Source: Romboutsia maritimum | GTDB taxonomy: Bacteria; Bacillota; Clostridia; Peptostreptococcales; Peptostreptococcaceae | Assembly (NCBI RefSeq): GCF_002251085.2 | Contig: NZ_NOJZ02000004.1 | Span: forward strand, 1-64,000 | Reading direction: 5' to 3' | Length of the DNA: 64,000 nucleotides | Shown here: positions 52,341 through 61,162 of the stretch, in pieces | How positions within the stretch are numbered: the first letter of the stretch is position 1 | Layout of the letters: each line of letters starts with the position of its first letter | The notes under the pieces: model-generated | The model's database searches: none | What the model was told of the DNA's origin: nothing | Seen by the model: the letters and a program-made list of their open reading frames with translations, nothing else | Position numbers and translations under genes: made by a program

Positions 52341-53117
52341 ATGAAATCTATAGTGAAAAAATTAAGTGTGATTTTTATGAGTATTATATGTTTAATAGGA
52401 GTAGTTGGATGTTCAGATAATAAATCTAAGGAAAAAAAGGAAGTAATAATAGGATTTGATAATACATTTGTTCCTATGGGGTTTTTAGATGAAAATGGAG
52501 AAACAGTTGGATTTGATATTGATTTAGCAAAAGAAACATTTAAGAGATTAGGACTGGATGTTAAATTTCAAAACATAGATTGGTCAATGAAAGACAATGA
52601 ATTAAATGTAGGAAATGTAGATGCTTTATGGAATGGATATAGTTTAACAGAAGAAAGAAAACAAAAAATTGCATATACGGATTCATATCTAGATAATAAA
52701 CAAATTATAGTTACTTTAAAAAATTCTAAAATTAAAACAAAGTCAGAATTAAAAGGTAAAAAGATAGGAACGCAACAAGAGTCAGCTAGTTTTGAAGCTA
52801 TCCAAAAAGATAGTACATTAATGAATAGCTTAGATGGTTCTAGCCCAATACTTTATGATACTTTTGATAAAGCATTTAGAGATTTAGAAATTGGAAGAAC
52901 TGATGCAATAGTAGCGGATGAAGTGCTAGCAAGATATTATATGAGTCAAAAAGGTGAAAATAAATACAGTATTTTAAAAGATAATTTTGGGGAAGAAACT
53001 TTTGTAGTAGGATTTAAAAAAGATAATACAGTATTAAAAGATAAGGTTAATGAAACATTAAAGGAAATGAAAAGTGATGGAAGTTTTGATAAAATTTACA
53101 AAAAATGGTTTAAATAA
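52341..53117 (+). CDS. ABC amino-acid importer, substrate-binding lipoprotein (probably histidine)
   Basis: A 258-residue SBP_bac_3 lipoprotein. The signal peptide ends in a GVVGC lipobox, followed by two lobes (VIIGFDNTFVPMGFLDENGETVGFDIDLAKETFKRLG; DALWNGYSLTEERKQKIAYTDSYLDN; then SELKGKKIGTQQESASFE in the hinge region). It binds a polar amino acid outside the membrane and delivers it to the permease. The His specifier of the T-box leader makes histidine the likely ligand. The ATG at 52341 follows AAAAAGGAG. First gene of a three-gene operon. Confidence 0.88.
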   Translation: MKSIVKKLSVIFMSIICLIGVVGCSDNKSKEKKEVIIGFDNTFVPMGFLDENGETVGFDIDLAKETFKRLGLDVKFQNIDWSMKDNELNVGNVDALWNGYSLTEERKQKIAYTDSYLDNKQIIVTLKNSKIKTKSELKGKKIGTQQESASFEAIQKDSTLMNSLDGSSPILYDTFDKAFRDLEIGRTDAIVADEVLARYYMSQKGENKYSILKDNFGEETFVVGFKKDNTVLKDKVNETLKEMKSDGSFDKIYKKWFK

Positions 53118-53153
53118 AATTAAAAGCTGTAAAAATAAAAGGAGGCATTAGAA

Positions 53154-53765
53154 ATGATACAAGGATTAAAAATAGTTTTATCAGTGTTTTTTATAACATT
53201 AATAGGATCAATGATTTTAGGTGTTATAGTAGCATTTTTAAGACTATCAAAAAATAAATTAATAAGCTCACTAGCAAAAGGATATATCCTTTTATTAAGA
53301 GGAACACCACTACTTTTACAATTAATATTTATATGCTTTGGATTACCTATTTTAGGAATCGTATTTGACAGATTTATTGTAGCTATATTAGCATTCACAT
53401 TAAATTATTCTGCATATTTTGCTGAAATATTTAGAGGGGGAATAGAATCAATAGATAAAGGACAATACGAAGCTTCAATAGTGCTAGGTTTTGATAAATT
53501 TACGATGTATAAGAGAATAGTTTTCCCTCAAGTAATAAAAAGAATATTAGCACCATTATCAAATGAAGTGATAACTTTAATTAAAGACACATCATTAGTT
53601 TATATATTAGGAATAAATGATATTTTGAGAATAGCTCAAATAGCATCAAATAGAGAGTTAAGTTTAGTACCTTTAGTACAGGTAGGAATTATATATCTTA
53701 TACTTGTGGCATTACTTACTCAGGCTTTTAAATGTATTGAAAAAAGATATTCATATTATAGATAG
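53154..53765 (+). CDS. ABC amino-acid importer, permease (probably histidine)
   Basis: A 203-residue polar-amino-acid permease of the HisM/HisQ type with about five helices. The EAA loop is EASIVLGFDKFTMYKRIVFPQVIKRILAPLSNE and ends the coupling-helix region. It starts 36 bases after the binding-protein gene with AAAGGAGG in front. One permease subunit only, so the transporter probably works as a homodimer. It is part of the T-box-controlled histidine operon. Confidence 0.9.
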   Translation: MIQGLKIVLSVFFITLIGSMILGVIVAFLRLSKNKLISSLAKGYILLLRGTPLLLQLIFICFGLPILGIVFDRFIVAILAFTLNYSAYFAEIFRGGIESIDKGQYEASIVLGFDKFTMYKRIVFPQVIKRILAPLSNEVITLIKDTSLVYILGINDILRIAQIASNRELSLVPLVQVGIIYLILVALLTQAFKCIEKRYSYYR

Positions 53766-53773
53766 GAGAGAAG

Positions 53774-54439
53774 ATGATGATTACAGTTAAAAATTTAAAT
53801 AAATCATTTAAAGATAATAAAGTATTAAATAATATTTCATTTGAATTAAATCAAGGAGAAATAGGAGTTTTACTTGGAAAATCTGGGGCAGGGAAAACTA
53901 CTATACTAAGATGTATTAATGGACTTGAAGAATTTGATAGTGGTGAAATTATAATATATAAAGAAATTACAAAGACATCTAAAGACATTCAAAAATTAAG
54001 AGGTAAAATTGGTATGGTATTTCAAAATTTTAATTTATTTCCTCACATGTCAGTTATTGAAAATGTTATAGAATCTCCTATCAATGTGTTTAAAATAAAA
54101 AAAGAAAAAGCAATAGAGTCAGCTAAAGAAATTTTAAGATTAGTAGGCTTAGAAGATAAATTAAATTCATATCCATGTGAATTGTCTGGAGGACAACAAC
54201 AAAGAGTAGCTATAGCAAGAGCTTGTGCTTTAAATCCTAAAATATTATGCTTTGATGAACCTACATCTGCCCTAGATCCAGATACAATAAAAAATATTAT
54301 AACAATAATGAAAAAATTAAAATCTCAAGGTATGACTATATTAATAATTACTCATGATGTTAATTTTGCAAATGAAGTATCAGATAAAATTATAAATATA
54401 AAAGAAGGTATTGTTGAGGAGATAAAAAAAGTAGTATAA
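53774..54439 (+). CDS. ABC amino-acid importer, ATPase (probably histidine)
   Basis: A 221-residue ABC ATPase: Walker A GKSGAGKTT, Q-loop VFQNFNLFPH, signature LSGGQQQR, Walker B ILCFDEPTSALD, and H-loop ITHDV. It powers the permease encoded just upstream (8-base gap). Two ATGs (53774 and 53777) share the AGGAG site. The product is slightly shorter than usual (about 240), ending soon after the final NIKEGIVEEI strand. The last 109 bases of the gene recur, decayed, 306 bases downstream. Confidence 0.92.
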   Translation: MMITVKNLNKSFKDNKVLNNISFELNQGEIGVLLGKSGAGKTTILRCINGLEEFDSGEIIIYKEITKTSKDIQKLRGKIGMVFQNFNLFPHMSVIENVIESPINVFKIKKEKAIESAKEILRLVGLEDKLNSYPCELSGGQQQRVAIARACALNPKILCFDEPTSALDPDTIKNIITIMKKLKSQGMTILIITHDVNFANEVSDKIINIKEGIVEEIKKVV

Positions 54440-54462
54440 ATTAGTTTTGTTAAATTGTGTAC

Positions 54463-54495
54463 AATGAAGTCACCTTTTGGGGTGACTTCATTATA
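54463..54495 (+). terminator. hairpin ending the histidine importer operon
   Basis: AATGAAGTCACC-TTTTGG-GGTGACTTCATT: perfect 12-bp stem, but the tail is ATATTA rather than a clean T run. Confidence 0.7.
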
Positions 54496-54636
54496 TTATA
54501 TCAAAATAATCTTTGGTCATTATCTCGTTGTCAATTCTAAAACCTAGTGTTACAAAATTGAATGGATTAATTGAAAATTTAAAAGTTATATCAAGTTATT
54601 TATGTATATTATTCATTTTATTTACTTCTTGTATTT

Positions 54637-54745
54637 TATGATTATATTAATAATTATCAATAATGTTAATTTTGCAAATAAAGTATTAGATAAAATTATA
54701 AAAATAAAAGAAGGTATTGTTGAGAAGATAAAAAAAGTAGTATAA
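54637..54745 (+). pseudogene. decayed 3' copy of the ABC ATPase gene
   Basis: Bases 54637-54745 align without gaps to 54331-54439, the last 109 bases of the ATPase gene including its TAA. I count nine mismatches (about 92% identity), mostly G-to-A or C-to-T. The H-loop TCATGAT is lost (CAATAAT). It has no start or ribosome site and is a remnant of a duplication, or of a second transporter copy deleted except for its end. The 197 bases between copies hold the operon terminator and otherwise nothing recognised. Confidence 0.88.
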
Positions 54746-54823
54746 TAAAGTATATAAAAAATTACAATAATTGACAATTTAAGCATAATATAGCTAAAAT
54801 ATGCAGATAGGAGATTAATTAAC

Positions 54824-55060
54824 ATGGATAAGAATACTATAGTTATAAGATATAAAAATGACATTGTACATACCTTTAAAAGAAATGAAGTAAGAAATTT
54901 TGGAGAATTGAAAAAATGGGTAGATTCTTTAATGAACGGAAGAGAATGTGACTTAACTATAATTATAAAATACTCAGGAAGAGAAAAAATTACTATAGTA
55001 GATAAGTCTGAAATAAGAGATCTTGAGATATTAGAAACAAGACAAATAGATATATCATAA
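54824..55060 (+). CDS. small hypothetical protein (78 aa)
   Basis: ATAGGAG precedes the ATG and a terminator follows the stop. The 78-residue product is soluble and alternates beta-type strands (NTIVIRYKNDIVHTFKR, LTIIIKYSGREKITIVD) around one helix (FGELKKWVDSLM). No cysteine or signal is present and no family is recognised. It sits between the ATPase remnant and the GntR operon and appears to be its own unit. Confidence 0.65.
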   Translation: MDKNTIVIRYKNDIVHTFKRNEVRNFGELKKWVDSLMNGRECDLTIIIKYSGREKITIVDKSEIRDLEILETRQIDIS

Positions 55061-55079
55061 AAATATTATAAATATATGT

Positions 55080-55123
55080 AAAAGATATTACGAAATAATT
55101 TAATTTTGTAATATCTTTTTTTT
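55080..55123 (+). terminator. intrinsic terminator
   Basis: AAAAGATATTA(C) pairs with (G)TAATATCTTTT, followed by T. Confidence 0.88.
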
Positions 55124-55172
55124 AGACAATTTAAATTTTTCATTGACGAGTTAAGAACATAAGTGTTAATAT

Positions 55173-55195
55173 GTGTATATAATGAATATATACAC
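55173..55195. promoter_or_regulatory. 9-5-9 palindrome, operator of the GntR/YtrA-type regulator
   Basis: GTGTATATA-ATGAA-TATATACAC is perfect and overlaps a TATAAT hexamer (55178-55183) upstream of the regulator gene. The GTGTA...TACAC half-sites fit YtrA-type operators, so autorepression is likely. Confidence 0.75.
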
Positions 55196-55223
55196 TTTAT
55201 ATACAGTTGAAAGAGGTGTTAAA

Positions 55224-55598
55224 TTGAATGTTAGTATAAAAAATTCATCATCAATTCCGCTATATGAGCAAATACAAAGCCAGATAAAATCTCAAATATT
55301 AAATGGGGATTTAAAACCAGGAGACGGTTTACCATCTATAAGAGGATTAGCTAAGGAGTTAAAAGTAAGCATAATAACTACTAAAAGAGCTTATGAAGAA
55401 TTAGAAAAAGAAGGATTTCTAGAAACTGTAACTGGAAAAGGGACATTTGTAGCTATGCAAAATAATGACAGACTAAAAGAAATTGCTATGTATGAGATTG
55501 AAAGTAAATTAGAAGATATCATAAGACAAGCAAAATGTATAGGTATAAGTTTAGAAGAAGGAATAGAAATATTTAAAAGTCTATATGAGGAGGTATAG
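55224..55598 (+). CDS. GntR-family (YtrA subfamily) transcriptional repressor
   Basis: A 124-residue regulator. The winged-helix domain (about 5-75) contains SSIPLYEQIQSQIKSQILNGDLKPGDGLPSIRGLAKELKVSIITTKRAYEELEKEGFLETVTGKGTF. A short helical tail (about 80-124) stands in for the large effector domain, which is the mark of the YtrA group. Such repressors usually control an adjoining ABC exporter, as here. The start is TTG at 55224 with AAGAGGTG upstream; the palindromic operator lies 29 bases before it. Its stop is one base before the ATPase start codon. Confidence 0.9.
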   Translation: MNVSIKNSSSIPLYEQIQSQIKSQILNGDLKPGDGLPSIRGLAKELKVSIITTKRAYEELEKEGFLETVTGKGTFVAMQNNDRLKEIAMYEIESKLEDIIRQAKCIGISLEEGIEIFKSLYEEV

Positions 55599-55599
55599 T

Positions 55600-56451
55600 A
55601 TGGGGATTATAGAAATTAAAAACTTAAGTAAAACTTTAGGGGATTTTACTTTGAAAATTGAAAAATTAGATATAGAACAAGGATTTATAACAGGCTTTAT
55701 AGGTCCAAATGGATCAGGTAAAACTACTACAATAAATTTAATAATGAATATGATATCAAAAGATGAAGGTTGTATAAAAGTTTTAGGTAAAGATTATGTG
55801 CGTGATGATTTAGATATAAAGGAAAAAATTGGATATATAGGGGATGTATCAGGATATTTACAAGATGCAAAATTAAAAGATATAAAAAAATCAATATATA
55901 CATTTTATAAAAATTGGGATGAAGACTTATACAAGTCCTATATTAATCAATTTGAACTAAATGAAGAAAAGATATATAAGGAATTATCTAAAGGTCAACA
56001 GAAAAAATTTGAATTAGCAATGTCACTTTCTCATCATCCTAAATTAATAATTATGGATGAGCCAACAGCTAATTTAGACCCTTTAGTTAGAAATGAATTT
56101 TTAGAAATATTACAAGATAGAATAGAAAAAGATAATGCTACGATTTTTTATTCAACTCATATAACTTCAGATTTAGATAAAGTTGGAGATTACTTAGTTT
56201 TTATATATAAAGGAAAAATTATTTTATCAGGAGATAAAGATAATATTTTACAAAATCATGTAATAGTTAAAGGGAAAAAAGAACTTTTAAATTATGAAAC
56301 TAAAGAAATTTTTATCTCAATACATGAAAATTCATTTGGATTTGAAGGACTATGTGTTAATAGATATGAAGCTTATGAAATATTTGGAGAAGAAGTTGTA
56401 TATGATAAACCAAATTTAGAAGATATATTAACTTATTATACAAGGGGGTAA
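55600..56451 (+). CDS. ABC exporter ATPase (YtrB/PmtA-like)
   Basis: A 283-residue ABC ATPase: Walker A GPNGSGKTT, signature LSKGQQKK (a degenerate LSGGQ), Walker B LIIMDEPTANLD, H-loop STHIT, plus a C-terminal accessory region. The sequence type matches YtrB/BcrA-like and Pmt exporters, which export peptides or antimicrobials. GAGGAGG lies within the end of the regulator gene and the ATG at 55600 follows its stop, so the three genes are coupled. It energises the ABC-2 permease that follows. The substrate is unknown. Confidence 0.92.
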   Translation: MGIIEIKNLSKTLGDFTLKIEKLDIEQGFITGFIGPNGSGKTTTINLIMNMISKDEGCIKVLGKDYVRDDLDIKEKIGYIGDVSGYLQDAKLKDIKKSIYTFYKNWDEDLYKSYINQFELNEEKIYKELSKGQQKKFELAMSLSHHPKLIIMDEPTANLDPLVRNEFLEILQDRIEKDNATIFYSTHITSDLDKVGDYLVFIYKGKIILSGDKDNILQNHVIVKGKKELLNYETKEIFISIHENSFGFEGLCVNRYEAYEIFGEEVVYDKPNLEDILTYYTRG

Positions 56452-56455
56452 TATT

Positions 56456-57106
56456 ATGGGCAACACCATGAAATTAGTAAATTTGAGTTATTCAAATTTG
56501 AATTCAATAAAAAAGATGACATTTATTCCAGTTATTATTTTTGTAGCGGTATCTATTGTAAATCCAATATTTTTAAATATGTTAATACCACTTTTAATTT
56601 TAAATATAACCCAAACATTAACAAGCTATGAAGACACATATGGTATAAATCATCTTATATCTTATATACCAGTAAGAAGAAAAGAATATGTAGCGTCTAG
56701 GTATGTTATTGGGATTATAAATATATTAATATCAGTTTGTATATTTGTTTTATGTTATTATTTAGCTACTAAAATTCCATCAAACGCAGGAAAATTATTA
56801 GACTATAAATTAACTCTTGGAGTGGGGATAACAGTTGGGATTATAGGTATATCAGCAATGATACCTTGTGTACTAAAATTTGGGGCAGTAAAAGGTAGAA
56901 TGTTTATGACTTTTTTAGTTATAGGAATTGTAATGTTGCCAACTATAGTATTTTCAATAGCTCAAGAAGTTGAATTTATGAAAGTTATATTAGAAAAATT
57001 AAGTTTAATTAATGTCTCAATTTTATTAATAATTATAAACATACTAATAATATATATTTCATATTTAGTGTCTAAAAATCTATATTGTAAAAAAGAAATA
57101 TTATAA
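56456..57106 (+). CDS. ABC-2-type exporter permease
   Basis: A 216-residue protein with six hydrophobic helices, of the ABC-2 membrane type (SYSNLNSIKKMTFIPVIIFVAVSIVN; SYEDTYGINHLISYIPVRRKEYVASRYVIG). The conserved first cytoplasmic loop (LISYIPVRRKEYVASRY) faces the ATPase. It starts four bases after the ATPase stop with CAAGGGGG as ribosome site. Gene order GntR-ATPase-permease recalls the pmtR-pmtA-pmtB locus for amphipathic peptides, but that is analogy only. No second ATPase/permease pair follows. Confidence 0.88.
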   Translation: MGNTMKLVNLSYSNLNSIKKMTFIPVIIFVAVSIVNPIFLNMLIPLLILNITQTLTSYEDTYGINHLISYIPVRRKEYVASRYVIGIINILISVCIFVLCYYLATKIPSNAGKLLDYKLTLGVGITVGIIGISAMIPCVLKFGAVKGRMFMTFLVIGIVMLPTIVFSIAQEVEFMKVILEKLSLINVSILLIIINILIIYISYLVSKNLYCKKEIL

Positions 57107-57462
57107 AAAATATATAAATATATAATGAAAAAGGAAGTATTCTAAAATTAAATGATTTAATTAAATAATCTACATTTGAAAAATAAAAGTAAACTGAGTA
57201 TTGATATTAATAAATTATATTAAATATTAATATAATTTACAGGAAATTTATTTATAAATGTAGAATATTAATAAATTATTATTTTAGAGTATTTCTTTTT
57301 TTTGTAAATTAAACAATTTACATTAAACAATTTACATTAAAAAATAAAATAATTCATTAAATTTATAATAGATATTAAATAATATAGCGAGTTCTGTCTT
57401 TATGAATTACAATTAACTTGTAAAGTTTATTAATAAGTTTAAGTTGGGAAAGAGGGAATAAG
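57107..57462. repeat. 356-base gap with a short tandem repeat
   Basis: Noncoding and extremely A+T-rich. Two exact tandem copies of AAACAATTTACATT occupy 57311-57338, and the first copy's AATTTAC also pairs with GTAAATT at 57304. No promoter, operator or structured RNA is convincing. Confidence 0.45.
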
Positions 57463-60400
57463 ATGCCATTTAGGGAAAAATGTAGATTGAAAATTTTAAG
57501 CTTACTATTAGTTATTTCTATAGGAATAATAGCAACAACAGATAATACCCTAGCATATGATGATATTAAATTTAGTAATATAACTGTTAACGAGGGGTTA
57601 TCGCAATCAACAGTAACATCTATGATTCAAGATAGTGAGGGATATATTTGGATTGGAACATGTGATGGATTAAATAGATTTGATGGGACTAAATTTAAAA
57701 TTTATAAGCATGATGATGATGATGATAAAAATAGTATATTAAATAATCAAATAGTAGATATACAAGCGGATAATCAGAATGATATATGGGTTGGAACACA
57801 ATGTGGTCTAAGCAAGATAAATATAAAAAATAATAAAATAAAAAATTACAAAAATTTAAATTCTTGTATAAAAGATATAAAAATAACTAAATCAGGTAAT
57901 GTAATAATAGGTACTGATGAAGGCATTAATATCTATGATAAAGAAAATGATATTTTCAAGCGAGTACTTGATAAAGAAAAAGACCTTGCTAGTCAGAGTA
58001 TAACTTCTATAGAAGAAGATGATGAAGGGAATATATGGATAGGAACAGACAAAGGAATTGATATTGTATCTAAAAATTTCATATCGAAAAAACGTTTTCA
58101 TAATAAAGAATATGGAATTGATAAGAATTCTATATCTAAAATATATTTTGATAATAAGGAAAATATATGGATAGGAACTAGGGGATATGGTTTAATTAAA
58201 ATAAATACAAAAGACTATTCTTGGAAAAGACATTCTTGTGATTTAAGTAAAAAAACTTCATTGAAAAGTGATGTAATAGGTGGAATATTATTAGATGATA
58301 AGAAAAACTTATGGATATGTACAGCAAATGGTATTTCAAAATATAATTATGATACTGATGATTTTAAAACTTATAATAATACATATGAAAAAAGTAGTTT
58401 GTTAGATGATATTACACTTAGTTTAATGCAAGCATCGAGTGGTAGAATATGGGTGGGAACACATTCAGGTATTAGTGTATTTCATCCAAATAAAAATATA
58501 AAATATTATACATTTAATCCATTAGATAAAAACTCAATTAGTGATAAGTCAGTTAAATGTATTTATGAAGATGAAGATGATTTAGTATGGGTAGGAACAA
58601 GATCTAAAGGAATAGATATTATAGATAGAAAACAAGATAAAGTTTATAAATTGGATGAATATATAAAAGGCGATTTATATTCAAAACATGTTCGTGATAT
58701 AGTAGGAAATAATAATAACATATATATTGCCACTAGTTTAGGACTAAATATAGTAGATAAGAAAACTAGGACTATAAAATCATATGATGAAAAAAATGAA
58801 TTAATAGGTAAAAAAATAATAGATTTATTTTTAGATAGTAAGGGGTATTTATGGATTAGTACATGTAAAGGAATAAATATATTAGATACAAAAAATAATG
58901 AACTAATAGATATAAATAATTTGATAGATAGTAAATTAATAAATGATAAAGGACCATCTGTTATATACGAAGATAAAGAAGGCTGTTATTATGTAGGATA
59001 TTTAAGAGGTAGTGGATTAGCAAAGATAGATATAAATAAAAAAAGTGTAAAGTTTTATAAAAATATCAAAGATGATAAATACAGTATAAGTTCTAATAAT
59101 ATAAGTAGCATAACAGAAGATACTAAGGGAAACATATGGGTATCAACATCTGAAGGACTAAATAAATTGGATAAGAATAGTAATAAATTTATAAGATATA
59201 AAACTAATTATACTTTAGACAAAGAACGTGTAAATTGTGTTTTACTAGATAAAAAAGATAATCCTTGGTTTAGTACAAATTATGGAATATTAAAATTAAA
59301 TATAAAAAATAATGATTTAAGAAGCTTAGAAAGTACAGATAGATTTCAAATCTATGAATTTAGACCTAATATATGCTATAAAAATAATAAAGGAGAATTT
59401 TTCTTTGGAGGGGCTAGTGGTTTAACAATATTTAAACCAGAAGAAATTAATCAAGATACATATAAAACTAGTTTAGCTTTAAATGAGTTTTTAGTTAAAG
59501 GAGAAAAATATGAGTATAAAGATAATTTAAAATTAAAATTCAATCAAAATAATATAAGCATTAAGTTTTCTTTAATATCTTATGATAGTAAAAATCAAAC
59601 TGTATATAAATATAAGTTAGAGAAAAATAATGAAAGCGATGATAATATTGAAGATTGGATGAGTACAAAAGAGCCACAAATTACGTTTAATAATTTAGCT
59701 CCAGGTAATTATAAACTTAGAGTAAAAGCTATTAATTATGATGGAGCAGTTAGTAAAGAAGAAAGTATTATTTTTACTATAAAACAACCTTTTTGGAAAA
59801 ATAATATAGCAAAAATTATATATGTATTAATTATTTTAATTTTTATATATTTAAACAAAACAAGAACTAAGAGATTAAATAGACTTGTAGAAAACAAAAC
59901 GAAAGAACTACAAGATAAGATTAAGATAAGCACACAACTATCAGATAAGATTATAAATTTAGAAAAAAATAAGAATAATTATTTTTTAAATTTGTCCCAC
60001 GAATTAAGGACCCCATTAAATGTAATTAATGGAGTAAATCAACTTATCAACAATTTAAATAAAAAAGATGAAGGAATAAGCAAAGAAAAGTTAGATTACT
60101 ATATAGGGGTAACAACTAAAAATTGTAAAAGGTTATTAAATTTGATAAATAATATAATTGATAGTACTAAATTTGAAAATAACAGTTATATAATCAAACT
60201 GGAAAAAAAAGACATAGTTAGTATAGTAGAAGAAGCAGCATTAGGATTGAAAGATTATGTAGAATCAAAGGGAATAGAGCTAATAATAGATACTGATATT
60301 GAGGAGAAGCTAATAGATTGTGATGAATATGAAATAGAAAGATGTATAGTGAATTTAATTGGAAATGCAAAAAAGTTCACGGACAGTGGTGGGAAAATTG

Positions 60401-60690
60401 AAGTGAATATAAAGGATTTAGATGATAAAGTTTTAATTAGTGTAAAAGATAGTGGAGTAGGAATTGATGAAAAACATCAAAAATGCATTTTTGATAGATT
60501 TAGCCAAGTTGAAAATAACTCACCACAAATTAAAGAAGGTAGTGGACTAGGTCTCACTATAACAAAACATATTGTGGATATGCATAAAGGTACTATAGAA
60601 CTTGAAAGTAAAGTTGGGATGGGTAGTAACTTTACTATAATTTTACCTGTAAGTAGTGACAAACTATTAGTAGAAGATAAAAATATATAG
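57463..60690 (+). CDS. sensor histidine kinase with periplasmic Reg_prop beta-propeller (HTCS-like, no receiver domain)
   Basis: A 1,075-residue sensor. A signal/anchor helix (about 10-30) leads to an outside region of a dozen or so Reg_prop blades (for example GYIWIGTCDGLNRFDG, NIWIGTDKGIDIV, LVWVGTRSKGIDII), forming two propellers (about 40-680). A Y_Y_Y domain follows (about 700-770: YKYKLEKN...LAPGNYKLRVKAINYDG), then one membrane helix (about 785-803), a coiled coil, HisKA (NLSHELRTPLNVINGVNQL) and HATPase (NLIGNAKKF, DSGVGID, GSGLGLTI). It ends there with no receiver or DNA-binding part, and no response regulator is adjacent. AAGAGGG precedes the ATG. It likely senses a carbohydrate or other extracellular ligand. 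Confidence 0.9.
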   Translation: MPFREKCRLKILSLLLVISIGIIATTDNTLAYDDIKFSNITVNEGLSQSTVTSMIQDSEGYIWIGTCDGLNRFDGTKFKIYKHDDDDDKNSILNNQIVDIQADNQNDIWVGTQCGLSKINIKNNKIKNYKNLNSCIKDIKITKSGNVIIGTDEGINIYDKENDIFKRVLDKEKDLASQSITSIEEDDEGNIWIGTDKGIDIVSKNFISKKRFHNKEYGIDKNSISKIYFDNKENIWIGTRGYGLIKINTKDYSWKRHSCDLSKKTSLKSDVIGGILLDDKKNLWICTANGISKYNYDTDDFKTYNNTYEKSSLLDDITLSLMQASSGRIWVGTHSGISVFHPNKNIKYYTFNPLDKNSISDKSVKCIYEDEDDLVWVGTRSKGIDIIDRKQDKVYKLDEYIKGDLYSKHVRDIVGNNNNIYIATSLGLNIVDKKTRTIKSYDEKNELIGKKIIDLFLDSKGYLWISTCKGINILDTKNNELIDINNLIDSKLINDKGPSVIYEDKEGCYYVGYLRGSGLAKIDINKKSVKFYKNIKDDKYSISSNNISSITEDTKGNIWVSTSEGLNKLDKNSNKFIRYKTNYTLDKERVNCVLLDKKDNPWFSTNYGILKLNIKNNDLRSLESTDRFQIYEFRPNICYKNNKGEFFFGGASGLTIFKPEEINQDTYKTSLALNEFLVKGEKYEYKDNLKLKFNQNNISIKFSLISYDSKNQTVYKYKLEKNNESDDNIEDWMSTKEPQITFNNLAPGNYKLRVKAINYDGAVSKEESIIFTIKQPFWKNNIAKIIYVLIILIFIYLNKTRTKRLNRLVENKTKELQDKIKISTQLSDKIINLEKNKNNYFLNLSHELRTPLNVINGVNQLINNLNKKDEGISKEKLDYYIGVTTKNCKRLLNLINNIIDSTKFENNSYIIKLEKKDIVSIVEEAALGLKDYVESKGIELIIDTDIEEKLIDCDEYEIERCIVNLIGNAKKFTDSGGKIEVNIKDLDDKVLISVKDSGVGIDEKHQKCIFDRFSQVENNSPQIKEGSGLGLTITKHIVDMHKGTIELESKVGMGSNFTIILPVSSDKLLVEDKNI

Positions 60691-60700
60691 AATTAAAATA

Positions 60701-60757
60701 AAAAAGAGGACGTATATAGATTTGTGTGAAAACAAATTTAAATATAGCCTCTTTTTA
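60701..60757. terminator. bidirectional terminator sharing an exact 19-base core with 14344-14362
   Basis: AAAAAGAGG pairs with CCTCTTTTT; inside, ATTTGTGTGAAAACAAAT forms a second hairpin. It closes the sensor kinase and the convergent small minus-strand gene. Confidence 0.85.
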
Positions 60758-60760
60758 ATT

Positions 60761-60994
60761 TTAGTTATCTTTTACGTATATTTTAGGTACATACATAGTA
60801 ACCATATCTAATGAAGTTATAGAATTATAAATAATTTCACTGTGCTGCTCGATATTATTGTTAGGTAATTCTAAAGTTAATAATACCTCTGTGTAAATAA
60901 ATACATCTAAAATATTAGTATCCTCTCGAAACTTTAATTTCATATTCTTGTTATGTTTAAGTAAATTTTTTAGGATGTCATAATTAATTTCCAT
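60761..60994 (-). CDS. small hypothetical protein (77 aa)
   Basis: AAAGGGGG on the minus strand lies eight bases before the ATG at 60994; an in-frame ATG at 61000 is too close to it. The product (77 residues, MEINYDILKNLLKHNKNMKL...) has no signal or membrane segment. Two amphipathic stretches (VFIYTEVLLTLELP and EIIYNSITSLDMVTMYVPKIYV) suggest a small alpha/beta fold. No family is recognised. It is convergent with the sensor kinase and divergent from larE. Confidence 0.65.
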   Translation of the reverse strand: MEINYDILKNLLKHNKNMKLKFREDTNILDVFIYTEVLLTLELPNNNIEQHSEIIYNSITSLDMVTMYVPKIYVKDN

Positions 60995-61162
60995 TGTCAT
61001 ATCCCCCTTTAAGATGATTTTATAATACAATAAAATAAATTAATTTTCAAATCAATAAATATCTAAAGTTGTTATTTATTGATATAAGAATAAAAATGAG
61101 TTAAAATAACAATGAAGCAATCATAAATATTAGCTACTATAAGTCAGTGGAGGTAGTACTAA

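Noticed and set aside
54440-54636. Full second copy of the ATPase gene between the two 3' ends
   Set aside because: The 197 bases share nothing recognisable with the gene and contain the operon hairpin. Only the last 109 bases are duplicated.
57107-57462. Possible CRISPR remnant or iteron from the 14-base tandem repeat
   Set aside because: Only two copies, directly adjacent with no spacer, and no cas or rep gene nearby.
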